Source: Piscicola geometra (lineage: Eukaryota > Annelida > Clitellata > Hirudinida > Piscicolidae). From it: a stretch of DNA of 64,000 nucleotides. This document shows positions 46,001 to 61,000 of this stretch, piece after piece. The notes under the pieces were generated by a model. It was given only the letters and a program-made list of their open reading frames with translations, searched no databases and was not told the origin of the DNA. The DNA is taken from positions 13,047,383 to 13,111,382 of the forward strand of contig OX030955.1 of the NCBI GenBank assembly GCA_943735955.1. The letters are read 5' to 3'. A program made the position numbers and the translations under genes. Positions within the stretch are counted from its first letter, which is position 1; each line of letters opens with the position of its first letter.

Positions 46001-49000
46001 AACTGTTGTGACTACTGCATCGACAACAGTGCCGACTACTGCATCGACAACAGTGCCGACTACTGCATCAACAATTGTGTCTAGTGCTGCATCGACAACA
46101 GTGCCGACTACTGCCTCAACAACAGTGCCGACTACTGCATCGACAACAGTGCCGACTACTGCATCGACAACAGTGCCGATTACTGCATCAACAACTGTGC
46201 CGACTACTGCATCGACAACAGTGCCAACTACTGCATCGACAACAGTGCTGACTATTGCATCAACAACAATGCCGCCTACTGCATCGACAACTGTGCCGAC
46301 TATTGCATCGACAACAGTGCCGACTACTGCATCGACAACAGTGCCGACTACTGCATCGACAACAGTACCGACTACTGCATCGACAACAGTGCCGACTACT
46401 GCATCAACAACAGTGCCGACTACTGCATCGACAACAGTGCCGACTACTGCATCGACAACAGTGCCGACTACTGCATCAACAAGTGTGTCTAGTGCTGCAT
46501 CGACAACAGTGCCGACTACTGCCTCAACAACAGTGCCAACTACTGCATCGACAACAGTGCCAACTACTGCATCGACAACAGTGCTGACTATTGCATCAAC
46601 AACAGTGCCGACTACTGCATCGACAACAGTGCCGACAACTGCATCGACAACTGTGCCGACTACTGCATCAACAACAGTGCCGACTACTGCATCGACAGTA
46701 GTACTGACTACTGCATCGACAACAGTGCCGACTACTGCATCAACAACAGTGCCGACTACTGCATCAACAACAGTGCCGACTACTGCATCGACAACAGTGC
46801 CGACTACTGCATCATTAAGTGTGTCTAGTGCTGCAACGACAACAGTGCCGACTACTGCCTCAACAACAGTGCCGACTACTGCATCGACAACAGTGCCAAC
46901 TACTGCATCGACAACAGTGCTGACTATTGCATCAACAAGTGTGTCTACCGCTGCATCGACAACAGTGCCGATTACTGCCTCAACAACTGTGCCGACTACT
47001 GCATCAACAACACTGCCGACTACTGCATCAAAAACAGTGCCGACTACTGCATCGACAACAGTGCCGACAACTGCATCAACAACAGTGCCGACTACTGCAT
47101 CGACAAAAGTGCCGACTACTGCATCGACAACAGTGCCAACTACTGCATCGACAATATTGCTGACTATTGCATCAACAAGTGTGTCTACCGCTGCATCGAC
47201 AACAGTGCCGATTACTGCATCAACAACTGTGCCGACTACTGCATCAACAACACTGCTTGCTACTGCATCAGCAACAGTGCCGACTACTGCATCGACAACA
47301 GTGCCGACAACTGCATCATCAACAGTGCCGACTACTGCATCGACAACAGTGCCAACTACTGCATCGACAACAGTGCTGACTATTGCATCAACAACAGTGC
47401 CGACTACTGCATCGACAACAGTGCCGACTACTGCATCGACAACAGTACCGACTACTGCATCGACAACAGTGCCGACTACTGCATCGACAACAGTGCTGAC
47501 TATTGCATCAACAACAGTGCCGACTACTGCATCGACAACAGTGCCGACAACTGCATCGACAACTGTGCCGATTTCTACAGCATCAACAAATGTGTCTACC
47601 GCTGCATCGACAACAGTGCCGACTACTGCATCAACAACAGTGCCGACTACTGCATCGACAACAGTGCCGACTACTGCATCGACAACAGTGCCGACTACTG
47701 CATCAACAAGTGTGTCTAGTGCTGCATCGACAACAGTGCCGACTACTGCCTCAACAACAGTGCCAACTACTGCATCGACAACAGTGCCAACTACTGCATC
47801 GACAACAGTGCTGACTATTGCATCAACAACAGTGCCGACTACTGCATCGACAACAGTGCCGACAACTGCATCGACAACTGTGCCGACTACTGCATCAACA
47901 ACAGTGCCGACTACTGCATCGACAGTAGTACTGACTACTGCATCGACAACAGTGCCGACTACTGCATCAACAACAGTGCCGACTACTGCATCAACAACAG
48001 TGCCGACTACTGCATCGACAACAGTGCCGACTACTGCATCATTAAGTGTGTCTAGTGCTGCAACGACAACAGTGCCGACTACTGCCTCAACAACAGTGCC
48101 GACTACTGCATCGACAACAGTGCCAACTACTGCATCGACAACAGTGCTGACTATTGCATCAACAAGTGTGTCTACCGCTGCATCGACAACAGTGCCGATT
48201 ACTGCCTCAACAACTGTGCCGACTACTGCATCAACAACACTGCCGACTACTGCATCAAAAACAGTGCCGACTACTGCATCGACAACAGTGCCGACAACTG
48301 CATCAACAACAGTGCCGACTACTGCATCGACAAAAGTGCCGACTACTGCATCGACAACAGTGCCAACTACTGCATCGACAATATTGCTGACTATTGCATC
48401 AACAAGTGTGTCTACCGCTGCATCGACAACAGTGCCGATTACTGCATCAACAACTGTGCCGACTACTGCATCAACAACACTGCCGGCTACTGCATCAGCA
48501 ACAGTGCCGACTACTGCATCGACAACAGTGCCGACAACTGCATCATCAACAGTGCCGACTACTGCATCGACAACAGTGCCAACTACTGCATCGACAACAG
48601 TGCTGACTATTGCATCAACAACAGTGCCGACTACTGCATCGACAACAGTGCCGACAACTGCATCGACAACTGTGCCGACTACTGCATCGACAACAGTGCC
48701 GACTACTGCATCGACAACAGTACCGACTACTGCATCGACAACAGTGCCGACTACTGCATCGACAACAGTGCTGACTATTGCATCAACAACAGTGCCGACT
48801 ACTGCATCGACAACAGTGCCGACAACTGCATCGACAACTGTGCCGATTTCTACAGCATCAACAAATGTGTCTACCGCTGCATCGACAACAGTGCTGATTA
48901 CTGCATTAACAACTGTGCCGACTAGTGCATCGACAAAAGTGCCGACTACTGCATCGACAACAGTGCCAACTACTGCATCGACAATATTGCTGACTATTGC

Positions 49001-52000
49001 ATCAACAAGTGTGTCTACCGCTGCATCGACAACAGTGCCGATTACTGCATCAACAACTGTGCCGACTACTGCATCAACAACACTGCCGGCTACTGCATCA
49101 GCAACAGTGCCGACTACTGCATCGACAACAGTGCCGACAACTGCATCATCAACAGTGCCGACTACTGCATCGACAACAGTGCCAACTACTGCATCGACAA
49201 CAGTGCTGACTATTGCATCAACAACAGTGCCGACTACTGCATCGACAACAGTGCCGACAACTGCATCGACAACTGTGCCGACTACTGCATCGACAACAGT
49301 GCCGACTACTGCATCGACAACAGTACCGACTACTGCATCGACAACAGTGCCGACTACTGCATCGACAACAGTGCTGACTATTGCATCAACAACAGTGCCG
49401 ACTACTGCATCGACAACAGTGCCGACAACTGCATCGACAACTGTGCCGATTTCTACAGCATCAACAAATGTGTCTACCGCTGCATCGACAACAGTGCCGA
49501 CTACTGCATCAACAACAGTGCCGACTACTGCATCGACAACAGTGCCGACTACTGCATCGACAACAGTGCCGACTACTGCCTCAACAACAGTGCCAACTAC
49601 TGCATCGACAACAGTGCCAACTACTGCATCGACAACAGTGCTGACTATTGCATCAACAACAGTGCCGACTACTGCATCGACAACAGTGCCGACAACTGCA
49701 TCGACAACTGTGCCGACTACTGCATCAACAACAGTGCCGACTACTGCATCGACAGTAGTACTGACTACTGCATCGACAACAGTGCCGACTACTGCATCAA
49801 CAACAGTGCCGACTACTGCATCAACAACAGTGCCGACTACTGCATCGACAACAGTGCCGACTACTGCATCATTAAGTGTGTCTAGTGCTGCAACGACAAC
49901 AGTGCCGACTACTGCCTCAACAACAGTGCCGACTACTGCATCGACAACAGTGCCAACTACTGCATCGACAACAGTGCCGACTATTGCATCAACAAGTGTG
50001 TCTACCGCTGCATCGACAACAGTGCCGATTACTGCCTCAACAACTGTGCCGACTACTGCATCAACAACACTGCCGACTACTGCATCAAAAACAGTGCCGA
50101 CTACTGCATCGACAACAGTGCCGACAACTGCATCAACAACAGTGCCGACTACTGCATCGACAAAAGTGCCGACTACTGCATCGACAACAGTGCCAACTAC
50201 TGCATCGACAATATTGCTGACTATTGCATCAACAAGTGTGTCTACCGCTGCATCGACAACAGTGCCGATTACTGCATCAACAACTGTGCCGACTACTGCA
50301 TCAACAACACTGCCGGCTACTGCATCAGCAACAGTGCCGACTACTGCATCGACAACAGTGCCGACAACTGCATCATCAACAGTGCCGACTACTGCATCGA
50401 CAACAGTGCCAACTACTGCATCGACAACAGTGCTGACTATTGCATCAACAACAGTGCCGACTACTGCATCGACAACAGTGCCGACAACTGCATCGACAAC
50501 TGTGCCGACTACTGCATCGACAACAGTGCCGACTACTGCATCGACAACAGTACCGACTACTGCATCGACAACAGTGCCGACTACTGCATCGACAACAGTG
50601 CTGACTATTGCATCAACAACAGTGCCGACTACTGCATCGACAACAGTGCCGACAACTGCATCGACAACTGTGCCGATTTCTACAGCATCAACAAATGTGT
50701 CTACCGCTGCATCGACAACAGTGCTGATTACTGCATTAACAACAGTGCCGACTAGTGCATCGACAACAGTGCCGACAACTGCATCAACAACAGTGCCGAC
50801 TACTGCATCGACAAAAGTGCCGACTACTGCATCGACAACAGTGCCAACTACTGCATCGACAATATTGCTGACTACTGCATCGACAACAGTGCCGACAACT
50901 GCATCGACAACTGTGCCGACTACTGCATCGACAACAGTGCCGACTACTGCATCGACAACAGTACCGACTACTGCATCGACAACAGTGCCGACTACTGCAT
51001 CGACAACAGTGCCGACAACTGCATCATCAACAGTGCCGACTACTGCATCGACAACAGTGCCAACTACTGCATCGACAACAGTGCTGACTATTGCATCAAC
51101 AACAGTGCCGACTACTGCATCGACAACAGTGCCGACAACTGCATCGACAACTGTGCCGACTACTGCATCGACAACAGTGCCGACTACTGCATCGACAACA
51201 GTACCGACTACTGCATCGACAACAGTGCCGACTACTGCATCGACAACAGTGCCGACTACTGCATCGACAACAGTGCTGACTATTGCATCAACAACAGTGC
51301 CGACTACTGCATCGACAACAGTGCCGACAACTGCATCGACAACTGTGCCGATTTCTACAGCATCAACAAATGTGTCTACCGCTGCATCGACAACAGTGCT
51401 GATTACTGCATTAACAACTGTGCCGACTAGTGCATCAACAACAGTGCCGACTACTGCATCAACAACAGAGCCGACTACTGCATCGACAACAGTGCCGACT
51501 ACTGCATCGACAACAGTGCCGACAACTGCATCGACAACAGTGCCAACTACTGCATCGACAACAGTGCCGACTACTGCATCAACAACAGAGCCGACTACTG
51601 CATCGACAACAGTGCCGACAACTGCATCGACAACTGTGCCGACTACTGCATCGACAACAGTGCCGACTACTGCATCGACAACAGTGCCGACTACTGCATC
51701 GACAAAAGTGCCGACTACTGCATCGACAACAGTGCCAACTACTGCATCGACAATATTGCTGACTACTGCATCGACAACAGTGCCGACAACTGCATCGACA
51801 ACTGTGCCGACTACTGCATCGACAACAGTGCCGACTACTGCATCGACAACAGTACCGACTACTGCATCGACAACAGTGCCGACTACTGCATCGACAACAG
51901 TGCCGACAACTGCATCATCAACAGTGCCGACTACTGCATCGACAACAGTGCCAACTACTGCATCGACAACAGTGCTGACTATTGCATCAACAACAGTGCC

Positions 52001-55000
52001 GACTACTGCATCGACAACAGTGCCGACAACTGCATCGACAACTGTGCCGACTACTGCATCGACAACAGTGCCGACTACTGCATCGACAACAGTACCGACT
52101 ACTGCATCGACAACAGTGCCGACTACTGCATCGACAACAGTGCCGACTACTGCATCGACAACAGTGCTGACTATTGCATCAACAACAGTGCCGACTACTG
52201 CATCGACAACAGTGCCGACAACTGCATCGACAACTGTGCCGATTTCTACAGCATCAACAAATGTGTCTACCGCTGCATCGACAACAGTGCTGATTACTGC
52301 ATTAACAACTGTGCCGACTAGTGCATCAACAACAGTGCCGACTACTGCATCAACAACAGAGCCGACTACTGCATCGACAACAGTGCCGACTACTGCATCG
52401 ACAACAGTGCCGACAACTGCATCGACAACAGTGCCAACTACTGCATCGACAACAGTGCCGACTACTGCATCAACAACAGTGCCGACAACTGCATCGACAA
52501 CTGTGCCGACTACTGCATCGACAACAGTGCCGACTACTGCATCGACAACAGTACCGACTACTGCATCAACAACAGTGCCGACTACTGCATCAACAACAGT
52601 GCCGACTACTGCATCGACAACAGTGCCAACTACTGCATCGACAACAGTGCTGACTATTGCATCAACAACAGTGCCGACTACTGCCTCGACAACAGTGCCG
52701 ACAACTGCATCGACAACAGTGCCGACTACTGCATCGACAACAGTACCGACTACTGCATCGACAACAGTGCCGACTACTGCATCAACAACAGTGCCGACTA
52801 CTGCATCGACAACAGTGCCAACTACTGCATCGACAACAGTGCTGACTATTGCATCAACAACAGTGCCGACTACTGCATTAACAACTGTGCCGACTAGTGC
52901 ATCAACAACAGTGCCGACTACTGCATCAACAACAGAGCCGACTACTGCATCGACAACAGTGCCGACTACTGCATCAACAACAGTGCCGACTACTGCATTA
53001 ACAACAGAGCGGACTACTGCATCGACAACAGTGCCGACTACTGCATCGACAACAGTGCCGACTACTGCATTAACAACAGAGCCGACTACTGCATCGACAA
53101 CAGTGCCGACTACTGCATCGACAACAGTGCCGACTACTGCATCGACAACAGTGCCGACTACTGCATCAACAACAGTGCCGACTACTGAATCGACAACAGT
53201 GCCGACTACTGCATCGACAACAGTGCCGACTACTGCATTAACAACAGAGCCGACTACTGCATCGACAACAGAGCCGACTACTGCATCGACAACAGTGCCG
53301 ACTACTGCATCGACAATTGTGCTGACTATTGCATCAACAAGTGTGTATACCGCTGCATCGACAACAGTGCCGATTACTGCATCAACAACTGTGCCGACTA
53401 CTGCATCATCAACACTGCCGACTACTGCATCAAAAACAGTGCCAACTACTGCATCGACAATAGTGCTGACTACTGCATCGACAACAGAGCCGACTACTGC
53501 ATCGACAACAGTGCCGACTACTGCATCGACAATAGTGCTGACTATTGCATCAACAAGTGTGTCTACCGCTGCATCGACAACAGTGCCGACAACTGCATCA
53601 ACAACAGTGTCGACTACTGCATCGACAAAAGTGCCGACTACTGCATCGACAACAGTGCCAACTACTGCATCGACAATAGTGCTGACTATTGCATCAACAA
53701 GTGTGTCTACCGCTGCATCGACAACAGTGCCGATTACTGCATCAACAACTGTGCCGACTACTGCATCAACAACACTGCCGACTACTGCATCAACAACAGT
53801 GCCGACTACTGCATCGACAACAGTGCCGACAACTGCATCAACAACAGTGCCGACTACTGCATCGACAACAGTGCTGACTATTGCATCAACAACAGTGCCG
53901 ACTACTGCATCGACAACATTGCCGACTACTGCATCGACAACAGTGCCGACTACTGCATCGACAACCTTACCGACTACTGCATCGACAACAGTGCCGACTA
54001 CTGCATCGACAACAGTGCCGACTACTGCATCGACTACAGTGCCGACTACTGCATCGATAACAATGATTTCTACAGCATCAACAAATGTGTCTACCGCTGC
54101 ATCGACAACAGTGCTGATTACTGCATTAACAACTGTGCCGACTAGTGCATCAACAACAGTGCCGACTACTGCATCGACAACTGTTGTGACTACTGCATCG
54201 ACAACAGTGCCGACTACTGCATCGACAACAGTGCCGACTACTGCATCAACAATTGTGTCTAGTGCTGCATCGACAACAGTGCCGACTACTGCCTCAACAA
54301 CAGTGCCGACTACTGCATCGACAACAGTGCCGACTACTGCATCGACAACAGTGCCGATTACTGCATCAACAACTGTGCCGACTACTGCATCGACAACAGT
54401 GCCAACTACTGCATCGACAACAGTGCTGACTATTGCATCAACAACAATGCCGCCTACTGCATCGACAACTGTGCCGACTATTGCATCGACAACAGTGCCG
54501 ACTACTGCATCGACAACAGTGCCGACTACTGCATCGACAACAGTACCGACTACTGCATCGACAACAGTGCCGACTACTGCATCAACAACAGTGCCGACTA
54601 CTGCATCGACAACAGTGCCGACTACTGCATCGACAACAGTGCCGACTACTGCATCAACAAGTGTGTCTAGTGCTGCATCGACAACAGTGCCGACTACTGC
54701 CTCAACAACAGTGCCAACTACTGCATCGACAACAGTGCCAACTACTGCATCGACAACAGTGCTGACTATTGCATCAACAACAGTGCCGACTACTGCATCG
54801 ACAACAGTGCCGACAACTGCATCGACAACTGTGCCGACTACTGCATCAACAACAGTGCCGACTACTGCATCGACAGTAGTACTGACTACTGCATCGACAA
54901 CAGTGCCGACTACTGCATCAACAACAGTGCCGACTACTGCATCAACAACAGTGCCGACTACTGCATCGACAACAGTGCCGACTACTGCATCATTAAGTGT

Positions 55001-58000
55001 GTCTAGTGCTGCAACGACAACAGTGCCGACTACTGCCTCAACAACAGTGCCGACTACTGCATCGACAACAGTGCCAACTACTGCATCGACAACAGTGCTG
55101 ACTATTGCATCAACAAGTGTGTCTTCCGCTGCATCGACAACAGTGCCGATTACTGCCTCAACAACTGTGCCGACTACTGCATCAACAACACTGCCGACTA
55201 CTGCATCAAAAACAGTGCCGACTACTGCATCGACAACAGTGCCGACAACTGCATCAACAACAGTGCCGACTACTGCATCGACAAAAGTGCCGACTACTGC
55301 ATCGACAACAGTGCCAACTACTGCATCGACAATATTGCTGACTATTGCATCAACAAGTGTGTCTACCGCTGCATCGACAACAGTGCCGATTACTGCATCA
55401 ACAACTGTGCCGACTACTGCATCAACAACACTGCCGGCTACTGCATCAGCAACAGTGCCGACTACTGCATCGACAACAGTGCCGACAACTGCATCATCAA
55501 CAGTGCCGACTACTGCATCGACAACAGTGCCAACTACTGCATCGACAACAGTGCTGACTATTGCATCAACAACAGTGCCGACTACTGCATCGACAACAGT
55601 GCCGACAACTGCATCGACAACTGTGCCGACTACTGCATCGACAACAGTGCCGACTACTGCATCGACAACAGTACCGACTACTGCATCGACAACAGTGCCG
55701 ACTACTGCATCGACAACAGTGCTGACTATTGCATCAACAACAGTGCCGACTACTGCATCGACAACAGTGCCGACAACTGCATCGACAACTGTGCCGATTT
55801 CTACAGCATCAACAAATGTGTCTACCGCTGCATCGACAACAGTGCCGACTACTGCATCAACAACAGTGCCGACTACTGCATCGACAACAGTGCCGACTAC
55901 TGCATCGACAACAGTGCCGACTACTGCATCAACAAGTGTGTCTAGTGCTGCATCGACAACAGTGCCGACTACTGCCTCAACAACAGTGCCAACTACTGCA
56001 TCGACAACAGTGCCAACTACTGCATCGACAACAGTGCTGACTATTGCATCAACAACAGTGCCGACTACTGCATCGACAACAGTGCCGACAACTGCATCGA
56101 CAACTGTGCCGACTACTGCATCAACAACAGTGCCGACTACTGCATCGACAGTAGTACTGACTACTGCATCGACAACAGTGCCGACTACTGCATCAACAAC
56201 AGTGCCGACTACTGCATCAACAACAGTGCCGACTACTGCATCGACAACAGTGCCGACTACTGCATCATTAAGTGTGTCTAGTGCTGCAACGACAACAGTG
56301 CCGACTACTGCCTCAACAACAGTGCCGACTACTGCATCGACAACAGTGCCAACTACTGCATCGACAACAGTGCTGACTATTGCATCAACAAGTGTGTCTA
56401 CCGCTGCATCGACAACAGTGCCGATTACTGCCTCAACAACTGTGCCGACTACTGCATCAACAACACTGCCGACTACTGCATCAAAAACAGTGCCGACTAC
56501 TGCATCGACAACAGTGCCGACAACTGCATCAACAACAGTGCCGACTACTGCATCGACAAAAGTGCCGACTACTGCATCGACAACAGTGCCAACTACTGCA
56601 TCGACAATATTGCTGACTATTGCATCAACAAGTGTGTCTACCGCTGCATCGACAACAGTGCCGATTACTGCATCAACAACTGTGCCGACTACTGCATCAA
56701 CAACACTGCCGGCTACTGCATCAGCAACAGTGCCGACTACTGCATCGACAACAGTGCCGACAACTGCATCATCAACAGTGCCGACTACTGCATCGACAAC
56801 ATTGCCAACTACTGCATCGACAACAGTGCTGACTATTGCATCAACAACAGTGCCGACTACTGCATCGACAACAGTGCCGACAACTGCATCGACAACTGTG
56901 CCGACTACTGCATCGACAACAGTGCCGACTACTGCATCGACAACAGTACCGACTACTGCATCGACAACAGTGCCGACTACTGCATCGACAACAGTGCTGA
57001 CTATTGCATCAACAACAGTGCCGACTACTGCATCGACAACAGTGCCGACAACTGCATCGACAACTGTGCCGATTTCTACAGCATCAACAAATGTGTCTAC
57101 CGCTGCATCGACAACAGTGCTGATTACTGCATTAACAACTGTGCCGACTAGTGCATCGACAAAAGTGCCGACTACTGCATCGACAACAGTGCCAACTACT
57201 GCATCGACAATATTGCTGACTATTGCATCAACAAGTGTGTCTACCGCTGCATCGACAACAGTGCCGATTACTGCATCAACAACTGTGCCGACTACTGCAT
57301 CAACAACACTGCCGGCTACTGCATCAGCAACAGTGCCGACTACTGCATCGACAACAGTGCCGACAACTGCATCATCAACAGTGCCGACTACTGCATCGAC
57401 AACAGTGCCAACTACTGCATCGACAACAGTGCTGACTATTGCATCAACAACAGTGCCGACTACTGCATCGACAACAGTGCCGACAACTGCATCGACAACT
57501 GTGCCGACTACTGCATCGACAACAGTGCCGACTACTGCATCGACAACAGTACCGACTACTGCATCGACAACAGTGCCGACTACTGCATCGACAACAGTGC
57601 TGACTATTGCATCAACAACAGTGCCGACTACTGCATCGACAACAGTGCCGACAACTGCATCGACAACTGTGCCGATTTCTACAGCATCAACAAATGTGTC
57701 TACCGCTGCATCGACAACAGTGCCGACTACTGCATCAACAACAGTGCCGACTACTGCATCGACAACAGTGCCGACTACTGCATCGACAACAGTGCCGACT
57801 ACTGCATCAACAAGTGTGTCTAGTGCTGCATCGACAACAGTGCCGACTACTGCCTCAACAACAGTGCCAACTACTGCATCGACAACAGTGCCAACTACTG
57901 CATCGACAACAGTGCTGACTATTGCATCAACAACAGTGCCGACTACTGCATCGACAACAGTGCCGACAACTGCATCGACAACTGTGCCGACTACTGCATC

Positions 58001-61000
58001 AACAACAGTGCCGACTACTGCATCGACAGTAGTACTGACTACTGCATCGACAACAGTGCCGACTACTGCATCAACAACAGTGCCGACTACTGCATCAACA
58101 ACAGTGCCGACTACTGCATCGACAACAGTGCCGACTACTGCATCATTAAGTGTGTCTAGTGCTGCAACGACAACAGTGCCGACTACTGCCTCAACAACAG
58201 TGCCGACTACTGCATCGACAACAGTGCCAACTACTGCATCGACAACAGTGCTGACTATTGCATCAACAAGTGTGTCTACCGCTGCATCGACAACAGTGCC
58301 GATTACTGCCTCAACAACTGTGCCGACTACTGCATCAACAACACTGCCGACTACTGCATCAAAAACAGTGCCGACTACTGCATCGACAACAGTGCCGACA
58401 ACTGCATCAACAACAGTGCCGACTACTGCATCGACAAAAGTGCCGACTACTGCATCGACAACAGTGCCAACTACTGCATCGACAATATTGCTGACTATTG
58501 CATCAACAAGTGTGTCTACCGCTGCATCGACAACAGTGCCGATTACTGCATCAACAACTGTGCCGACTACTGCCTCAACAACACTGCCGGCTACTGCATC
58601 AGCAACAGTGCCGACTACTGCATCGACAACAGTGCCGACAACTGCATCATCAACAGTGCCGACTACTGCATCGACAACAGTGCCAACTACTGCATCGACA
58701 ACAGTGCTGACTATTGCATCAACAACAGTGCCGACTACTGCATCGACAACAGTGCCGACAACTGCATCGACAACTGTGCCGACTACTGCATCGACAACAG
58801 TGCCGACTACTGCATCGACAACAGTACCGACAACTGCATCGACAACAGTGCCGACTACTGCATCGACAACAGTGCTGACTATTGCATCAACAACCGTGCC
58901 GACTACTGCATCGACAACAGTGCCGACAACTGCATCGACAACTGTGCCGATTTCTACAGCATCAACAAATGTGTCTACCGCTGCATCGACAACAGTGCTG
59001 ATTACTGCATTAACAACTGTGCCGACTAGTGCATCGACAACAGTGCCGACAACTGCATCAACAACAGTGCCGACTACTGCATCGACAAAAGTGCCGACTA
59101 CTGCATCGACAACAGTGCCAACTACTGCATCGACAATATTGCTGACTACTGCATCGACAACAGTGCCGACAACTGCATCGACAACTGTGCCGACTACTGC
59201 ATCGACAACAGTGCCGACTACTGCATCGACAACAGTACCGACTACTGCATCGACAACAGTGCCGACTACTGCATCGACAACAGTGCCGACAACTGCATCA
59301 TCAACAGTGCCGACTACTGCATCGACAACAGTGCCAACTACTGCATCGACAACAGTGCTGACTATTGCATCAACAACAGTGCCGACTACTGCATCGACAA
59401 CAGTGCCGACAACTGCATCGACAACTGTGCCGACTACTGCATCGACAACAGTGCCGACCTCTGCATCGACAACAGTACCGACTACTGCATCGACAACAGT
59501 GCCGACTACTGCATCGACAACAGTGCCGACTACTGCATCGACAACAGTGCTGACTATTGCATCAACAACAGTGCCGACTACTGCATCGACAACAGTGCCG
59601 ACAACTGCATCGACAACTGTGCCGATTTCTACAGCATCAACAAATGTGTCTACCGCTGCATCGACAACAGTGCTGATTACTGCATTAACAACTGTGCCGA
59701 CTAGTGCATCAACAACAGTGCCGACTACTGCATCAACAACAGAGCCGACTACTGCATCGACAACAGTGCCGACTACTGCATCGACAACAGTGCCGACAAC
59801 TGCATCGACAACAGTGCCGACAACTGCATCGACAACTGTGCCGACTACTGCATCGACAACAGTGCCGACTACTGCATCGACAACAGTACCGACTACTGCA
59901 TCAACAACAGTGCCGACTACTGCATCAACAACAGTGCCGACTACTGCATCGACAACAGTGCCAACTACTGCATCGACAACAGTGCTGACTATTGCATCAA
60001 CAACAGTGCCGACTACTGCATCGACAACAGTGCCGACAACTGCATCGACAACAGTGCCGACTACTGCATCGACAACAGTACCGACTACTGCATCGACAAC
60101 AGTGCCGACTACTGCATCAACAACAGTGCCGACTACTGCATCGACAACAGTGCCAACTACTGCATCGACAACAGTGCTGACTATTGCATCAACAACAGTG
60201 CCGACTACTGCATTGACAACTGTGCCGACTACTGCATCGACAACAGTACCGACTACTGCATCGACAACAGTGCCGACTACTGCATCAACAACAGTGCCGA
60301 CTACTGCATCGACAACAGTGCCAACTACTGCATCGACAACAGTGCTGACTATTGCATCAACAACAGTGCCGACTACTGCATCGACAACAGTGCCGACAAC
60401 TGCATCGACAACTGTGCCGACTACTGCATCAACAACAGTGCCGACTACTGCCTCGACAGCAGTACCGACTACTGCATCGACAACAGTGCCGACTACTGCA
60501 TCAACAACAGTGCCGACTACTGCATCAACAAGTGTGTCTAGTGCTGCAACGACAACAGTGCCGACTACTGCCTCAACAACAGTGCCGAATACTGCATCGA
60601 CAACAGTGCCAACTACTGCATCAACAACAGTGCCGACTACTGCATCGACAGCAGTACCGACTACTGCATCGACAACAGTGCCGATTACTGCATCAACAAC
60701 AGTGCCGACTACTGCATCAACAACAGTGCCGACTACTGCATCGACAACAGTGCCGACTACTGCATCAACAAGTGTGTCTAGTGCTGCAACGACAACAGTG
60801 CCGATTACTGCATCAACAACTGTGCCGACTACTGCATCAACAACACTGCCGACTACTGCATCGAAAACAGTGCCGACTACTGCATCGACAACAGTGCCGA
60901 CAACTGCATCAACAACAGTGCCGACTACTGCATCGACAAAAGTGCCGACTACTGCATCGACAACAGTGTCAACTACTGCACCGACAACAGTGCTGATTAC

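Larger units (their letters stand above)
44641..52914 (+). repeat. Left copy of an 8.27-kb tandem segmental duplication
   Basis: The segment matches 52,915 to about 60,210. The offset is 8,274 bp at the left end and becomes 7,335 bp at the right end after a series of in-frame length differences: this copy has 96 bp more near 45,901, 48 bp less near 47,430, 48 bp less near 49,560, an extra 891-bp internal duplication (51,091-52,872), and 48 bp more near 52,450. Matching just outside the left edge (before 44,641) breaks down. Confidence 0.85.
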
